Shown piece after piece: positions 52,498 through 61,048 of a DNA stretch of 64,000 bases (position 1 is its first letter; each line of letters starts with the position of its first letter). Under the pieces are notes generated by a model that searched no databases, was not told where the DNA came from, and saw only the letters and a list, made by a program, of their open reading frames with translations. Origin of the DNA: Streptomyces sp. R21 (lineage in GTDB: Bacteria > Actinomycetota > Actinomycetes > Streptomycetales > Streptomycetaceae). The stretch lies in assembly GCF_041051975.1 (NCBI RefSeq), contig NZ_CP163435.1:6489001-6553000 (forward strand), written 5' to 3'. The position numbers and the translations under genes were made by a program.

Positions 52498-53291
52498 CGC
52501 GCCGCTCCCGCCACAGCGGTGCGGTGGCCGCGCAGGGCCGCCGTATAGCCGCGCTCGAACGCGTTGCCGTCGCTCTCGTCGCCGTACACGCCGAGGGCGG
52601 CCAGCGACGTGGGAGTGCCCCGGTAGGCGACCCGGCCCGCCTCGATCAGGGTCACCTCGGTGCAGGCGGCGGCCACGTCCTCGACCAGGTGGGTGGAGAC
52701 GATCACGGTCGAGGACCGGCCCAGGTCCCGCAGCAGCGCGCGGAACTCGACGCGCTGCTCCGGGTCGAGGCCCGCGGTGGGCTCGTCGAGGAGCAGGATG
52801 CGGGGTTCGTTCACGATGGCCTGCGCGATGCCGAGGCGGCGGACCATGCCGCCGGACAGCGTCCTGACCTTGGAGTCGATGCGGTCGGCGAGCCCGACCC
52901 GGGCCACGGCCCGCTCGACGGCGGCCGGGGTGGCGGCGGCCGGCAGCTCCTTCAGCCACGCCACGTAGGCGACGAACTCCCGCACGGTGAAGCCCGGGTA
53001 GTACCCGAACTCCTGGGGCAGATAACCGAGTTCACGGCGTACGGCGCTGCGCTCGCGGTGGCCGCGCAGGTCGCCGCCAAGCATCTCGACCCGGCCGTCG
53101 GAGGGCGCGGCGACGGTCGCGAGGACCCGGATGAGGGAGGTCTTCCCGGCGCCGTTGGGGCCGAGCAGGCCGTGCACGCCGGGACCGAAGTCCAGGTCCA
53201 CGGCGTCCAGGGCGGTGGTCCTGCGATGGCGGACGGTCAGGCCGGAGAGACGTATGGAAGGGGGCGCATGCTCGGTCATGGTGCTGGTCAC
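52494..53291 (-). CDS. ABC transporter ATPase (ABC-2 type)
   Basis: A 265-aa ATPase. Walker A is GPNGAGKTSLI (about 42-52), the Q-loop LPQEFGYYPGF, signature LSGGMVRRLGIAQ, Walker B ILLLDEPTAGLDP and the switch STHLVED. The start is taken as GTG 53291, which overlaps the stop of the anti-sigma gene by 4 nt and has GGAGA upstream; ATG 53279 is the alternative. It energises the membrane protein encoded downstream, and is related to bacitracin- and Nod-type exporters. Confidence 0.92.
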   Translation of the reverse strand: MTSTMTEHAPPSIRLSGLTVRHRRTTALDAVDLDFGPGVHGLLGPNGAGKTSLIRVLATVAAPSDGRVEMLGGDLRGHRERSAVRRELGYLPQEFGYYPGFTVREFVAYVAWLKELPAAATPAAVERAVARVGLADRIDSKVRTLSGGMVRRLGIAQAIVNEPRILLLDEPTAGLDPEQRVEFRALLRDLGRSSTVIVSTHLVEDVAAACTEVTLIEAGRVAYRGTPTSLAALGVYGDESDGNAFERGYTAALRGHRTAVAGAAR

Positions 53292-54217
53292 ATCGTCTCC
53301 AGACGGTCGTACGCGGTGCGGCGCGCGGCGAGGAGGAGGGCGCAGAGCACGGCTGCCGCCGCCCAGCCCCCCTGGTGTCCGGCGCCGGTGAAGTAGAGGT
53401 CGAGCTGGTGCGTGAGACGGGCCGTCGAGCCGGCTCCGGAGGCGGTCGGTGCCATGCCGCCGGCGGCCAGCACGGGCGCCGCCAGTGCGAGCAGCCAGCC
53501 GCCGCCGACCACCGCCGTGGCGATACGGCAGCCCACGTAGCCGGAGAGCAGCAGCGAGGCGAGCGTCAGGGCGAGCCCGGGCAGCAGCCAGGCGGCCGCC
53601 GCCGGTGCCTCGGGCAGCCGGGGCGGGGCGGACGGCAGCAGCAGCCCGGCCACCGTCAGCAGCGGCACGCTCAGCGCCAGCACGGCGGCCGTCCGCGTCA
53701 GCAGCAGGCGCAGCCCGCCCGACGGCGACGCGGCGGCGATCTCGTGCAGCGGATCGGCGTGCCGCCCGTACGACAGGGCGACCCCTGCCAGTGGCACCGC
53801 GGGTGCGAGGGCCAGCAGCAGCGGCTTCGCGCCGCCGAACCCGGCCCCGTAGGCGAGCGCCACCGCCCCCACGGCGACCAGGACGACGGCCCCGGTCCAG
53901 GCCCCGCGCACCGCGGGTCCGGCAGCCCACAGGACCCGGCCGAGCCGCCCCCCGACGGCTCGGACGCGATCGGGCGCCGACACCGGTGCCGCTCCCGCCG
54001 CGTCCAGGACCGCGCTGCGCACCTCCGCAAGGACGACTCCCGCCACGCCCTCGCGGGCCGCTCGGGAGACCCGGGCGGCGCAGTCCCCGCAGCTCTCCAG
54101 GTGCTTCTCCAGGGACCAGGCGTCCGCGTCCGGAAGGGAGCCGTCCGTGTAGCGGCCGACGAGGTCGTCCGGGGCGTGCCAACCGGTCGCACCGGTCATG
54201 CCGTAGCTCCTGCTCAT
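53288..54217 (-). CDS. Zinc-finger anti-sigma factor fused to membrane domain
   Basis: A 309-aa protein from ATG 54217. Residues about 12-60 contain the anti-sigma zinc motif HLESCGDCAARVSRAAREG (Hx3Cx2C) after DLVGRYTDGSLPDADAWSLEK. The remainder is a membrane domain of about six helices (WTGAVVLVAVGAVALAYGAG, PLLLALAPAVPLAGVAL, TAAVLALSVPLLTVAGLLL, AWLLPGLALTLASLLLSGYVG, WLLALAAPVLAAGGM, GGWAAAAVLCALLLAA). Simple anti-sigma factors usually have one helix; this multi-span form may sense the membrane or interact with the neighbouring ABC transporter. ATGA overlap with the sigma gene stop. Confidence 0.88.
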   Translation of the reverse strand: MSRSYGMTGATGWHAPDDLVGRYTDGSLPDADAWSLEKHLESCGDCAARVSRAAREGVAGVVLAEVRSAVLDAAGAAPVSAPDRVRAVGGRLGRVLWAAGPAVRGAWTGAVVLVAVGAVALAYGAGFGGAKPLLLALAPAVPLAGVALSYGRHADPLHEIAAASPSGGLRLLLTRTAAVLALSVPLLTVAGLLLPSAPPRLPEAPAAAAWLLPGLALTLASLLLSGYVGCRIATAVVGGGWLLALAAPVLAAGGMAPTASGAGSTARLTHQLDLYFTGAGHQGGWAAAAVLCALLLAARRTAYDRLETM

Positions 54218-54798
54218 GCCAGGCCTCCCAGCGGGGACGGATCGAGCTGGGCGAGGGCGGCGCGCAGTTCGGCGCGGGCTCGCATGGCGCGGGTCTTGAC
54301 GGTGCCCTCGGGGATGCCGAGGAGGCGGGCGGTCTCGCGGGTGCTCAGTCCGTCCACGACGGTGGCACGCAGCACCTCGCGCAGCTCGGGCGAGATACGG
54401 TCCAGGGCGGTGCCGACGTCGCCGTACTCCAGGCCCGCCAGTACGCGGTCCTCGGCGGACGGCGCGGGCACGGGCACCGCGTACTCCACGCGCTCCACCC
54501 GCTCCTGCATGCGGCGCGCGTCCACAAGGCGCCGCGCGGCGATCGTCCACAGCCAGCCGCCGGCCTCGGCACCCCGGTGCGAGGCGGCCGAGCGCCACAC
54601 GGTCACGAAGGTGTCCTGCAGCACCTCCCGTACGACCTCGGGGTCGGCGCAGCGCCGGGTCAGCCGCGTGTGCAGCCACCCGGAGTGCCGGTCGTACAAC
54701 GCGGCCAGCGCCGCCGAGTCCCCGCGCGCGACGGCCCGCAGCAGCGCCGCGTCCGTGGCATCCTCCGGGTGGCCCCTCATGGGGCGGAACAGTCTCAC
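54214..54798 (-). CDS. ECF-family RNA polymerase sigma factor
   Basis: A 194-aa extracytoplasmic-function sigma factor, first gene of a five-gene operon. Sigma-70 region 2 (about 15-85) has ALLRAVARGDSAALAALYDRHSGWLHTRL, VLQDTFVTVWRSA and GWLWTIAARRLVDARR. Region 4 (about 120-180) has ISPELREVLRATVVDGLSTRETARLLGIPEGTVKTRAMRARAELR with a helix-turn-helix. It is probably held by the anti-sigma protein encoded next. GTG 54798 is used; ATG 54780 (MRGHPEDATD) is equally likely because no strong ribosome site decides. Confidence 0.93.
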   Translation of the reverse strand: MRLFRPMRGHPEDATDAALLRAVARGDSAALAALYDRHSGWLHTRLTRRCADPEVVREVLQDTFVTVWRSAASHRGAEAGGWLWTIAARRLVDARRMQERVERVEYAVPVPAPSAEDRVLAGLEYGDVGTALDRISPELREVLRATVVDGLSTRETARLLGIPEGTVKTRAMRARAELRAALAQLDPSPLGGLA

Positions 54799-54853
54799 AC
54801 CCCGTCTATCGACCGCCTCGGGCCCATCGGTTCACCGGAGGCCCGGCCGCAGC

Positions 54854-57800
54854 TCATCCGGCCACGGCGTACGCCTCCACCGACCACAGCGAATAGCCGT
54901 ACCGCGTCGCCCTCTTGTCCCCCTGCACCCGCACATACCGGACATCGTGCTCGTCGAACCGGACGGACTCCCGGCCCCCGCGGCCGTCCCGCACCGTCGC
55001 CGCCGTGCGCCAGGTGCGGCCGTCGGCGGAGACCTGGACGCGGTACGCGGAGGGGTGGGCGTCCTGCCAGTGCAGGACGACCCGGCCGAGGCGGACCGAC
55101 TCGACCGGCTCGGTGAGGCGCACCTGCCACCAGGCGCCGTCGTCGACGGGCGAGGACCAGCGGGTCTCCGGATCGCCGTCGTTGGCCGCCCGCGCCGGGA
55201 AGCCGGGCGTCTCGTCGCCGGAGGAGGACGCCTGTCCGCCCCGCGCGAGATCGGGGCCCGCCGTGCGCGGGAAGGCGCGGACGGTCACGGTGCGCACCGT
55301 GGCACCGAAGGCGAGGGAGATCTCGTACGTCCCCGAGGGCGTCCCGGCGGGAACGGACACCTCGACCGGTACGTCAACAGCCGTGCCACGAGGGAGAGTC
55401 GAGGTCTTCGGGACGTGGACCTCGATGCCCCTCGGTGCCCGCGCCGTCAGATTCCCGTGCACGTCGGCGGGGAGCAGCGACCACAGCCGGGCCGTCACCC
55501 GCGCCCTGCCGCCGATCTCGACATCCGTCTCGGCGCGCGCCAACTCCATCGCCGAGGCGGGGGCGTCGGCGTACCACGGCACGAGGTGGCGGACGCGCGA
55601 GGGCGCGGAGCCGGTCACGCGGAGGGCGTCCGCCCGGACCGCGCCGGGGAGTTCGGTCGCGCCGCCCGCGGAGAGTGCGCCCAGACGCCGCCAGCCCTCG
55701 TCGGGGACATGTGCCTCGACGGAGCCGGTGGTGCCGGGCTCGGTGAGAACCGTCACCGAGCCGAGCGTGCGGGCACGAGGGAGGCGCACGGTGCTGCGGC
55801 CCTCGCCGGCCGCACCGCGCCCTGCGGCCGGCTCCTGGTCGATTCCCGACCAACTCTCGTACGTTGTCCGGGCCTTGGACAGGAACGGGTCGAGGACTCC
55901 CTTGCCGACCGTCACCCGGCTCGCCGCGAGCTCGGCGCGGAGGTGGTCGAGGGCGCGGTACGCCGTCCAGGCCGCCGTGGCGTCGCCGTCCGACTGCGCA
56001 CGCAGCATCGTCAGCGCCGTCTCGCCCGCCTCTCCGTAGCGCGCCAACTGCTCCGTCCAGGGCGCCACTTCGGACGCCAGTGAGCTGTGGGCCAGCCGCT
56101 CGGGGGTCTCGCGCAGCACCGTGAACGCGGCGCGCAGCCGACCTTCCGCGCCGGCGTTCGCCGCCTTGTCCGTGGTCGTACGCGCCTGCCAGAAGCCCTC
56201 GACGAGCGGGCGCAGATACGCCGACTCGTCGCCGCCGAGCAGCGAGGAGGCGTCGTTGCCCGCCAGCGCGGACAGCGCCTCCGCGCGGCGCCCGTCGCCC
56301 GCCGCGAGGTCGCCGATCGCCGCCTTCCAGGACTGCTGGGGGCGGTAGTCCCGCGGGTTCCAGGCATAGTCGGCGGCGGTGAACAGCGGGATGCGGGAGG
56401 CCTCCGCCTGCTCCATCGCGTTGGCGAGCAGCGCCGCCGAGCCGGTCGCGACGGCGGGTTCACGGCCCGTGTAGGGGCCGAGGAACACCCGGTCCTGCGC
56501 GTAGTCGTTGACCGGGTAGTTGTCCATGGTGACGAGCCGGTGGCCGCCGAACGCCGCCCGGGTGCGGGCGAGTTCGCGTCCGGTGATGGTGCGCGGCACC
56601 ACGCCCACGCCCGTCCAGGCGACCTCGACGCCGTCGTCCAGCGCTCCCGCCAGCGCCCGCCGGTAGGCGGTCGAACCGTCCTGGAAGTACTCGGTCGGCA
56701 TCAGCGACAACGCGACCGCGTCCGGGTGCCGTTCGGCGAGCCGCCGGGCCACCTCGTTGGCCACCCGCGCCTGCGCCTTCGCCGCCGCCTCCGCGCCGGA
56801 GCCGAACTCCTCGGCGTCCGCGTCGCAGTGCCACTCGCTGTAGCTGATGTCCTGGAACTGGAGCTGGAACGCCCGGAATCCGAGCGCCCACATGGCGTCG
56901 AGCTTGCGGGTCAGGGCGCGGACGTCGGAGTCCGAGGAAAAACACATCGCCTGGCCGGGGGCCACCGCCCAGGCCGGGGTGACGTGATTGCGGCGCGCCC
57001 GCTCCGTCAACTCCCGGAAATGCGCCCGCTGTTCGGCTGGGTACGCCTCACGCCAGCGCTCCTGGCGGTAGAGGTCGTCCCCGGGGGCGTACACATAGCG
57101 GTTCTGCTTGGTGCGGCCCATGAAGTCGAGCTGCGCCAGGCGCTGTTCACGGGTCCACGGGGTGCCGTAGAAACCCTCGGTGGTGCCGCGCACGGCGGTG
57201 CCGGGCCAGTCGCGGACGACGGCGCCCGCGATCCGCCCGTCGGCGCCGATGAGCTGGCGCAGTGTCTGGACCGCGTGGAACAGGCCGTCCTCGCCGACTC
57301 CCGCGAGGGCGACCGTGGCGTGGCCAGCGAAGCGGCCGACCGCCAGCCGGTAGCCGCCGGCCGGGAGGTCCGCGCGGGGCGCGGCACCGAGCGCGGTGAG
57401 CGCCTTGTCCCACGGGGGCGCGGAGCGGGCGCCGAGGGCGTGCGAGCCGTCGGCGGCCGCGCTGCCGGCGTGCCCACCGAAGCCGTACGCCCTGCCCGCA
57501 CCTCGGGGGCTCCCGGATGCCGTCTCCGTCTCCGTCCCGGCGCGCACCACCAGCGCACCGGCGGGAAGCGCGTCCCCCTCGCGCGCGGTGGTGATCTTCC
57601 GCGCCCCGGCGGCACGCAGCAGCGCACGCAGCGCGTCGAGGGCGTACGGGTCGGCCGTCGCGCCCCTCGCCGCGCCTCTCACTCCGTCGGTGAGCAGGAC
57701 GACCTCGTCCGTGACCGCGACCGGCGCGGAGCCCGCGCGCAGCGACTGCGGCCGGGGCCAGACCGCGGGCAGGGTGCTCGCGGCGGGCGTGCGGTCGTCC

Positions 57801-57970
57801 GCTGAGGTCAACGGCGCGTGCGGCGCCGCGACCGCCGCGGGAGCCGCACCCAGCGCGCCCGCGACGACGGCTATCGCGAGGGCGACCGCGCCCCGCCCGT
57901 GCCGGAGCTGCCCGTGAAACGGTCCGCCCTGCGTGCCTCGTACGGCTCCCGTCCCGCGCCGGAGCTGCAC
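54854..57970 (-). CDS. GH84 beta-N-acetylhexosaminidase with C-terminal CBM32-like domain
   Basis: A 1038-aa secreted enzyme from GTG 57970 (GAGGAGGGG upstream). Signal peptide to about residue 50. An N-terminal GH20b/GH84-N-like domain (about 70-255) precedes the GH84 barrel, which starts at TTEGFYGTPWTREQRL (about 263-278). Further barrel motifs: YVYAPGDDLYRQERWREAY, ALGFRAFQLQFQDISYSEWHC and VTMDNYPVNDY. GH84 enzymes normally carry an Asp-Asp pair in the segment corresponding to FQDI (residues 372-375); here the first is Gln. The C-terminus is a galactose-binding/F5-8C-type domain (SSPVDDGAWWQVRL ... YVRVQGDK). Likely substrate: terminal beta-GlcNAc in chitin, peptidoglycan or glycoprotein. 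Confidence 0.92.
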   Translation of the reverse strand: MQLRRGTGAVRGTQGGPFHGQLRHGRGAVALAIAVVAGALGAAPAAVAAPHAPLTSADDRTPAASTLPAVWPRPQSLRAGSAPVAVTDEVVLLTDGVRGAARGATADPYALDALRALLRAAGARKITTAREGDALPAGALVVRAGTETETASGSPRGAGRAYGFGGHAGSAAADGSHALGARSAPPWDKALTALGAAPRADLPAGGYRLAVGRFAGHATVALAGVGEDGLFHAVQTLRQLIGADGRIAGAVVRDWPGTAVRGTTEGFYGTPWTREQRLAQLDFMGRTKQNRYVYAPGDDLYRQERWREAYPAEQRAHFRELTERARRNHVTPAWAVAPGQAMCFSSDSDVRALTRKLDAMWALGFRAFQLQFQDISYSEWHCDADAEEFGSGAEAAAKAQARVANEVARRLAERHPDAVALSLMPTEYFQDGSTAYRRALAGALDDGVEVAWTGVGVVPRTITGRELARTRAAFGGHRLVTMDNYPVNDYAQDRVFLGPYTGREPAVATGSAALLANAMEQAEASRIPLFTAADYAWNPRDYRPQQSWKAAIGDLAAGDGRRAEALSALAGNDASSLLGGDESAYLRPLVEGFWQARTTTDKAANAGAEGRLRAAFTVLRETPERLAHSSLASEVAPWTEQLARYGEAGETALTMLRAQSDGDATAAWTAYRALDHLRAELAASRVTVGKGVLDPFLSKARTTYESWSGIDQEPAAGRGAAGEGRSTVRLPRARTLGSVTVLTEPGTTGSVEAHVPDEGWRRLGALSAGGATELPGAVRADALRVTGSAPSRVRHLVPWYADAPASAMELARAETDVEIGGRARVTARLWSLLPADVHGNLTARAPRGIEVHVPKTSTLPRGTAVDVPVEVSVPAGTPSGTYEISLAFGATVRTVTVRAFPRTAGPDLARGGQASSSGDETPGFPARAANDGDPETRWSSPVDDGAWWQVRLTEPVESVRLGRVVLHWQDAHPSAYRVQVSADGRTWRTAATVRDGRGGRESVRFDEHDVRYVRVQGDKRATRYGYSLWSVEAYAVAG

Positions 57971-58224
57971 CGGCCCCCTCCTCGTCACTGCTCGACTCGC
58001 CCCCACGGCTCTGTCAGGGCGGCACCGACCCCACCATTCACGTGGTGGAGGTGTCAACGGGGACAGGTGGGAAGCAGACGGGAGTAGCCGTTGTGCGGCA
58101 ATTGCCTTAATCTGCACGAGGTGTGAACACTGCCACGTTGTTCGGTCCCATGCGTCTGCGGAGGCGCTCGCTGGGTAGGGCTGCGGTAACCCGCTCGAAG
58201 CCGTACGACATCAAGGAGGCCCCC

Positions 58225-58455
58225 GTGGCCGCGTCCGCGCACCTGCTTCTCTCGGCCCTCTCCAAACCCTCGGCGGAGCTGTCCGCCGAACCGCACTTCT
58301 GCGTCTTCAGCGCCGAGGGCAGCAGTGCCGAGGCCCCGCTGACCAGCGAGCCGCCGCTGCCCGACGCGGAACCCCTCACCAGCGAGCCGCCGCTCGCCGA
58401 CACCGCGCCCCTGACCAGCGAGCCCACGTCCACCGGTACCGCCTCGGGGGTGTAG
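58225..58455 (+). CDS. Small repeat-containing ORF coupled to malQ
   Basis: A 76-aa product from GTG 58225, preceded by AAGGAGG at ideal spacing. High third-position GC supports coding. It has no signal peptide; the N-terminus is AASAHLLLSALSKPSAELSAEPHFCVFSAEG with one Cys, and the C-terminal half has three 12-residue repeats (APLTSEPPLPDA, EPLTSEPPLADT, APLTSEPTSTGT; residues 37-71). The stop TAG is directly followed by the ATG of malQ, so translation is coupled. No family is recognised. It might be a regulatory leader peptide or a small structural protein. Confidence 0.65.
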   Translation: MAASAHLLLSALSKPSAELSAEPHFCVFSAEGSSAEAPLTSEPPLPDAEPLTSEPPLADTAPLTSEPTSTGTASGV

Positions 58456-60591
58456 ATGCCGCTGTCCCGGCTCGCCGGCCTGTACGGCGTCGCCACCTCC
58501 TACAGCCCGTCCCCGGGCCGCACCGTCGCGGCCTCGGACGCCGCGGTCGTCGCGGCCCTGGCGGCGCTGGGCATCGACGCGAGCACCCCGGAGGCCGTCC
58601 GCGGCGCCCTCGCCGCCCGCGAGGCGCAGGTGAAGGACCGGCTGCTGCCGCCGACCGTGGTCTGCTGGAGCGGCGCCGCGCCCTCGGCCGAGGACCACGA
58701 CGGCCCCGCCCCCGTGGCCCGCGCCGGACGCCGGGACATCCCGCTGCCCAAAGCCCTCGCCGACCTGCCGCCCGGCACCCGGCTGCGCATCGAGACCGAG
58801 CAGGGCGAGACCCGCGCATCGGCCGAGCAACTCCCGCTCGGCGTCCACGCGTTGCACGCCACCGCGCCCGACGGCCGTACCGCCGAGGCCCACCTCGTCG
58901 TCGCCCCGGCCCGGCTGCCCGCGCCCCCCGGACGCACCTACGGACTCCTCGTCCAGCTGTACTCCCTCCTCTCGGGGCGCTCCTGGGGCATGGGCGACCT
59001 CGGCGACCTCGCCGAGCTGACCGCCTGGGCGGGGCGCGCGCTGGGAGCAGGATTCGTGCAGGTCAACCCGTTGCACGCGGCCGTACCCGGCACCCCCACC
59101 GACCCCTCCCCGTACCGGCCCTCCTCCCGCCGCTTCCCCGACCCGGTGCACCTGCGCGTCGAGGACATCCCCGAGTTCGCCCACGTCGACGAGCAGGGCC
59201 GGCTCCGGGTGCTGCTGGAGCGCGCCGCGGGACTGCGCGAATCCGTGCTGCACAAAGGGGCGTTGATCGACCGCGACGCCGTGTGGGAGCTCAAGCGCGA
59301 AGCGCTGGCACTGGTGCGCGCGGTGCCCCTCGGCCCCGGCCGCCGGGCCGCCTACGCCGACTTCCTCGCCGAGGAGGGCCAGGCGCTGGAGGACCACGTC
59401 ACCTGGTACGCGCTCGCCGAGGTGCACGGCTCCGACTGGCACAACTGGCCCGCGCCGCTGCGCGACCCCCGCTCGCCCGAAACCGCCCGCGCCCGCGGCG
59501 AGTTGATGGACCGCGTCGACTTCCACAGCCGCCTCGCCTGGCTCACCGACGCCCAACTCGCCACCGCCCAGCGCTCGGCGCGGGACGCCGGGATGGCCGT
59601 CGGGCTCGTGCACGACCTCGCCGTCGGCGTGCATCCCGACGGGGCCGACGCCTGGGCGCAGCAGGAGTACTTCGCCGCCGGCATGTCGGTCGGCGCACCC
59701 CCGGACGCCTTCAACGCACGCGGCCAGGACTGGGGGTTGCCGCCCTGGCGCCCCGACCGCCTCGCCGAGTCCGGCTACGCCCCGTACCGCCGCCTCCTGC
59801 GCGCCCTCTTCCGGTACGCGGGCGCCCTGCGCATCGACCACGTCATGGGCCTGTTCCGGCTCTGGTGGGTCCCGCAGGGGCAGCCGCCCACCGAGGGCAC
59901 GTATGTCCGCTACGACGCCGAGGCCATGCTCGGGATCCTCGCGCTGGAGGCCGCGCGCGCCGGGGCCCTGGTGATCGGCGAGGACCTCGGCACCGTGGAG
60001 CCGGGTGTGCGCGAGACCCTGCACGAGCACGGGGTGCTCGGCACCTCCGTGCTGTGGTTCGAGCGCGACTGGGAGGGCGACGGGCTGCCGCTGCCGCCCG
60101 AGCGCTGGCGCGCCGACTGCCTCGCCACCGCCACCACCCACGACCTGCCGTCCACCGCGTCCCGGCTCACCGGAGACCATGTCGAACTCCGCGCCTCCCT
60201 CGGCCTGTTGACCAGTCCTCTCGCAGAGGAGCGGGCCGCGGCGGCCGCGGAGGCGGGGGAGTGGCTGGCGCTGCTCACCCGGCTCGGGCTGCTGGAGGGC
60301 ACGAGCGGCGGGGCGGGCGTCGAGGCGGAGGAGGCCGAGATCCAGGCCGTGCACCGGTTCCTGCTGCGCACCCCGGCCCGCATGATCGGCGTCTGGCTCC
60401 CGGACACGGTCGGCGACCGGCGCCCGCAGAACCTGCCCGGCACCTGGGACCAGTACCCGAACTGGCGGCTGCCCATCGCCGACGCCGAGGGCCGCCCGGT
60501 GACCCTGGAGGAACTGGCCGCCTCGCCCCGGCTGCACGCCCTCCTGGACGTGCTGCGGCCCCGCCCGGGGGCCGGCCGCGAACACCGCTGA
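58456..60591 (+). CDS. malQ: 4-alpha-glucanotransferase MalQ (amylomaltase)
   Basis: A 711-aa GH77 enzyme that transfers alpha-1,4-glucan segments between maltodextrins, used with glycogen and maltose metabolism. The N-terminal 165 residues are the extension typical of actinobacterial MalQ. The barrel contains YGLLVQLYSLLSGRSWGMGDLGDL, VQVNPLHAAVPGTPTDPSPYRPSSRRF, LRIDHVMGLFRLWWVP with the nucleophile Asp, VIGEDLGTVEPGV with the acid/base Glu and TTHDLPSTASRLTG with the third acidic residue. Length agrees with the family (about 700-730 in actinobacteria). It has no ribosome site of its own and starts at the stop of the 76-aa ORF. Confidence 0.95.
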   Translation: MPLSRLAGLYGVATSYSPSPGRTVAASDAAVVAALAALGIDASTPEAVRGALAAREAQVKDRLLPPTVVCWSGAAPSAEDHDGPAPVARAGRRDIPLPKALADLPPGTRLRIETEQGETRASAEQLPLGVHALHATAPDGRTAEAHLVVAPARLPAPPGRTYGLLVQLYSLLSGRSWGMGDLGDLAELTAWAGRALGAGFVQVNPLHAAVPGTPTDPSPYRPSSRRFPDPVHLRVEDIPEFAHVDEQGRLRVLLERAAGLRESVLHKGALIDRDAVWELKREALALVRAVPLGPGRRAAYADFLAEEGQALEDHVTWYALAEVHGSDWHNWPAPLRDPRSPETARARGELMDRVDFHSRLAWLTDAQLATAQRSARDAGMAVGLVHDLAVGVHPDGADAWAQQEYFAAGMSVGAPPDAFNARGQDWGLPPWRPDRLAESGYAPYRRLLRALFRYAGALRIDHVMGLFRLWWVPQGQPPTEGTYVRYDAEAMLGILALEAARAGALVIGEDLGTVEPGVRETLHEHGVLGTSVLWFERDWEGDGLPLPPERWRADCLATATTHDLPSTASRLTGDHVELRASLGLLTSPLAEERAAAAAEAGEWLALLTRLGLLEGTSGGAGVEAEEAEIQAVHRFLLRTPARMIGVWLPDTVGDRRPQNLPGTWDQYPNWRLPIADAEGRPVTLEELAASPRLHALLDVLRPRPGAGREHR

Positions 60592-60649
60592 CGCCTCCGG
60601 GGGGTCCTTCGTACGGCACCCCGGGCGCGCGGCTCGTTCGGGCGTTCGC

Positions 60650-60662
60650 TACGTTGGCACCG
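60650..60662 (+). promoter_or_regulatory. Candidate -10 of a leaderless transcript
   Basis: TACGTT at 60650-60655 fits TANNNT and ends 6 nt before GTG 60662, with no ribosome site in between. Confidence 0.5.
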
Positions 60663-60913
60663 TGGACAAGAAGAACGCCCTGCGCGCCGGCGCCCTGGCT
60701 GCCGGTACGACGCTGATGATGCTGCTCATGTCGTCCCCCGCGCTCGCGCTGACGCGCGACGACGGCGACGACCCCGGCGACGGCCTGAGCGTGATCCAGA
60801 CGCTCGGCCTCTACGTCGCGGCGCCGATCGCGCTGTTCCTGGTCATCGCCGGCCTGGTCATGGTCCTGGACAAGTCCAAGGACCGGCAGCCGAAGGCCAA
60901 GGCGAAGGCCTGA
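60662..60913 (+). CDS. Small membrane protein, probable leaderless mRNA
   Basis: An 83-aa protein starting at GTG 60662. One N-terminal hydrophobic signal-like helix (AGALAAGTTLMMLLMSSPALALT), a short acidic loop (RDDGDDPGDGLS), a second helix (VIQTLGLYVAAPIALFLVIAGLVMVL) and a basic cytosolic tail (DKSKDRQPKAKAKA). It is a type seen throughout streptomycetes without known function. Two terminators follow. Leaderless expression is suggested by TACGTT 6 nt upstream. Confidence 0.82.
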   Translation: MDKKNALRAGALAAGTTLMMLLMSSPALALTRDDGDDPGDGLSVIQTLGLYVAAPIALFLVIAGLVMVLDKSKDRQPKAKAKA

Positions 60914-60927
60914 CCTCAGGCTTTCCT

Positions 60928-60961
60928 CCGCGGCCCGCTTTCCTCGGCCGCGGGATTTCTT
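60928..60961 (+). terminator. Terminator with T-rich tail
   Basis: CCGCGGCC (60928-60935) / GGCCGCGG (60946-60953) followed by GATTTCTTT, 15 nt after the small membrane gene. Confidence 0.75.
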
Positions 60962-60962
60962 T

Positions 60963-61026
60963 CGAGGGCGCCGTCCTCACCGTCCGTACGCGCATCCGCC
61001 GTACGGAGGTGAGGGCGGCGCCCTCG
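60963..61026. terminator. Long near-perfect bidirectional hairpin
   Basis: Arms 60963-60989 and 61001-61026 pair over about 26 bp with one G-T wobble and one bulged base; the outer 11 bp CGAGGGCGCCG pair almost fully. It lies between the plus-strand small membrane gene and the minus-strand tetR. Confidence 0.82.
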
Positions 61027-61048
61027 TCGTGTGCGCGGGCCGGGGCTC

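Noticed and set aside
53375..60585. Long antisense open frames opposite the anti-sigma, GH84 and malQ genes
   Set aside because: Low-complexity products caused by third-position GC bias; no ribosome sites and no conserved motifs.
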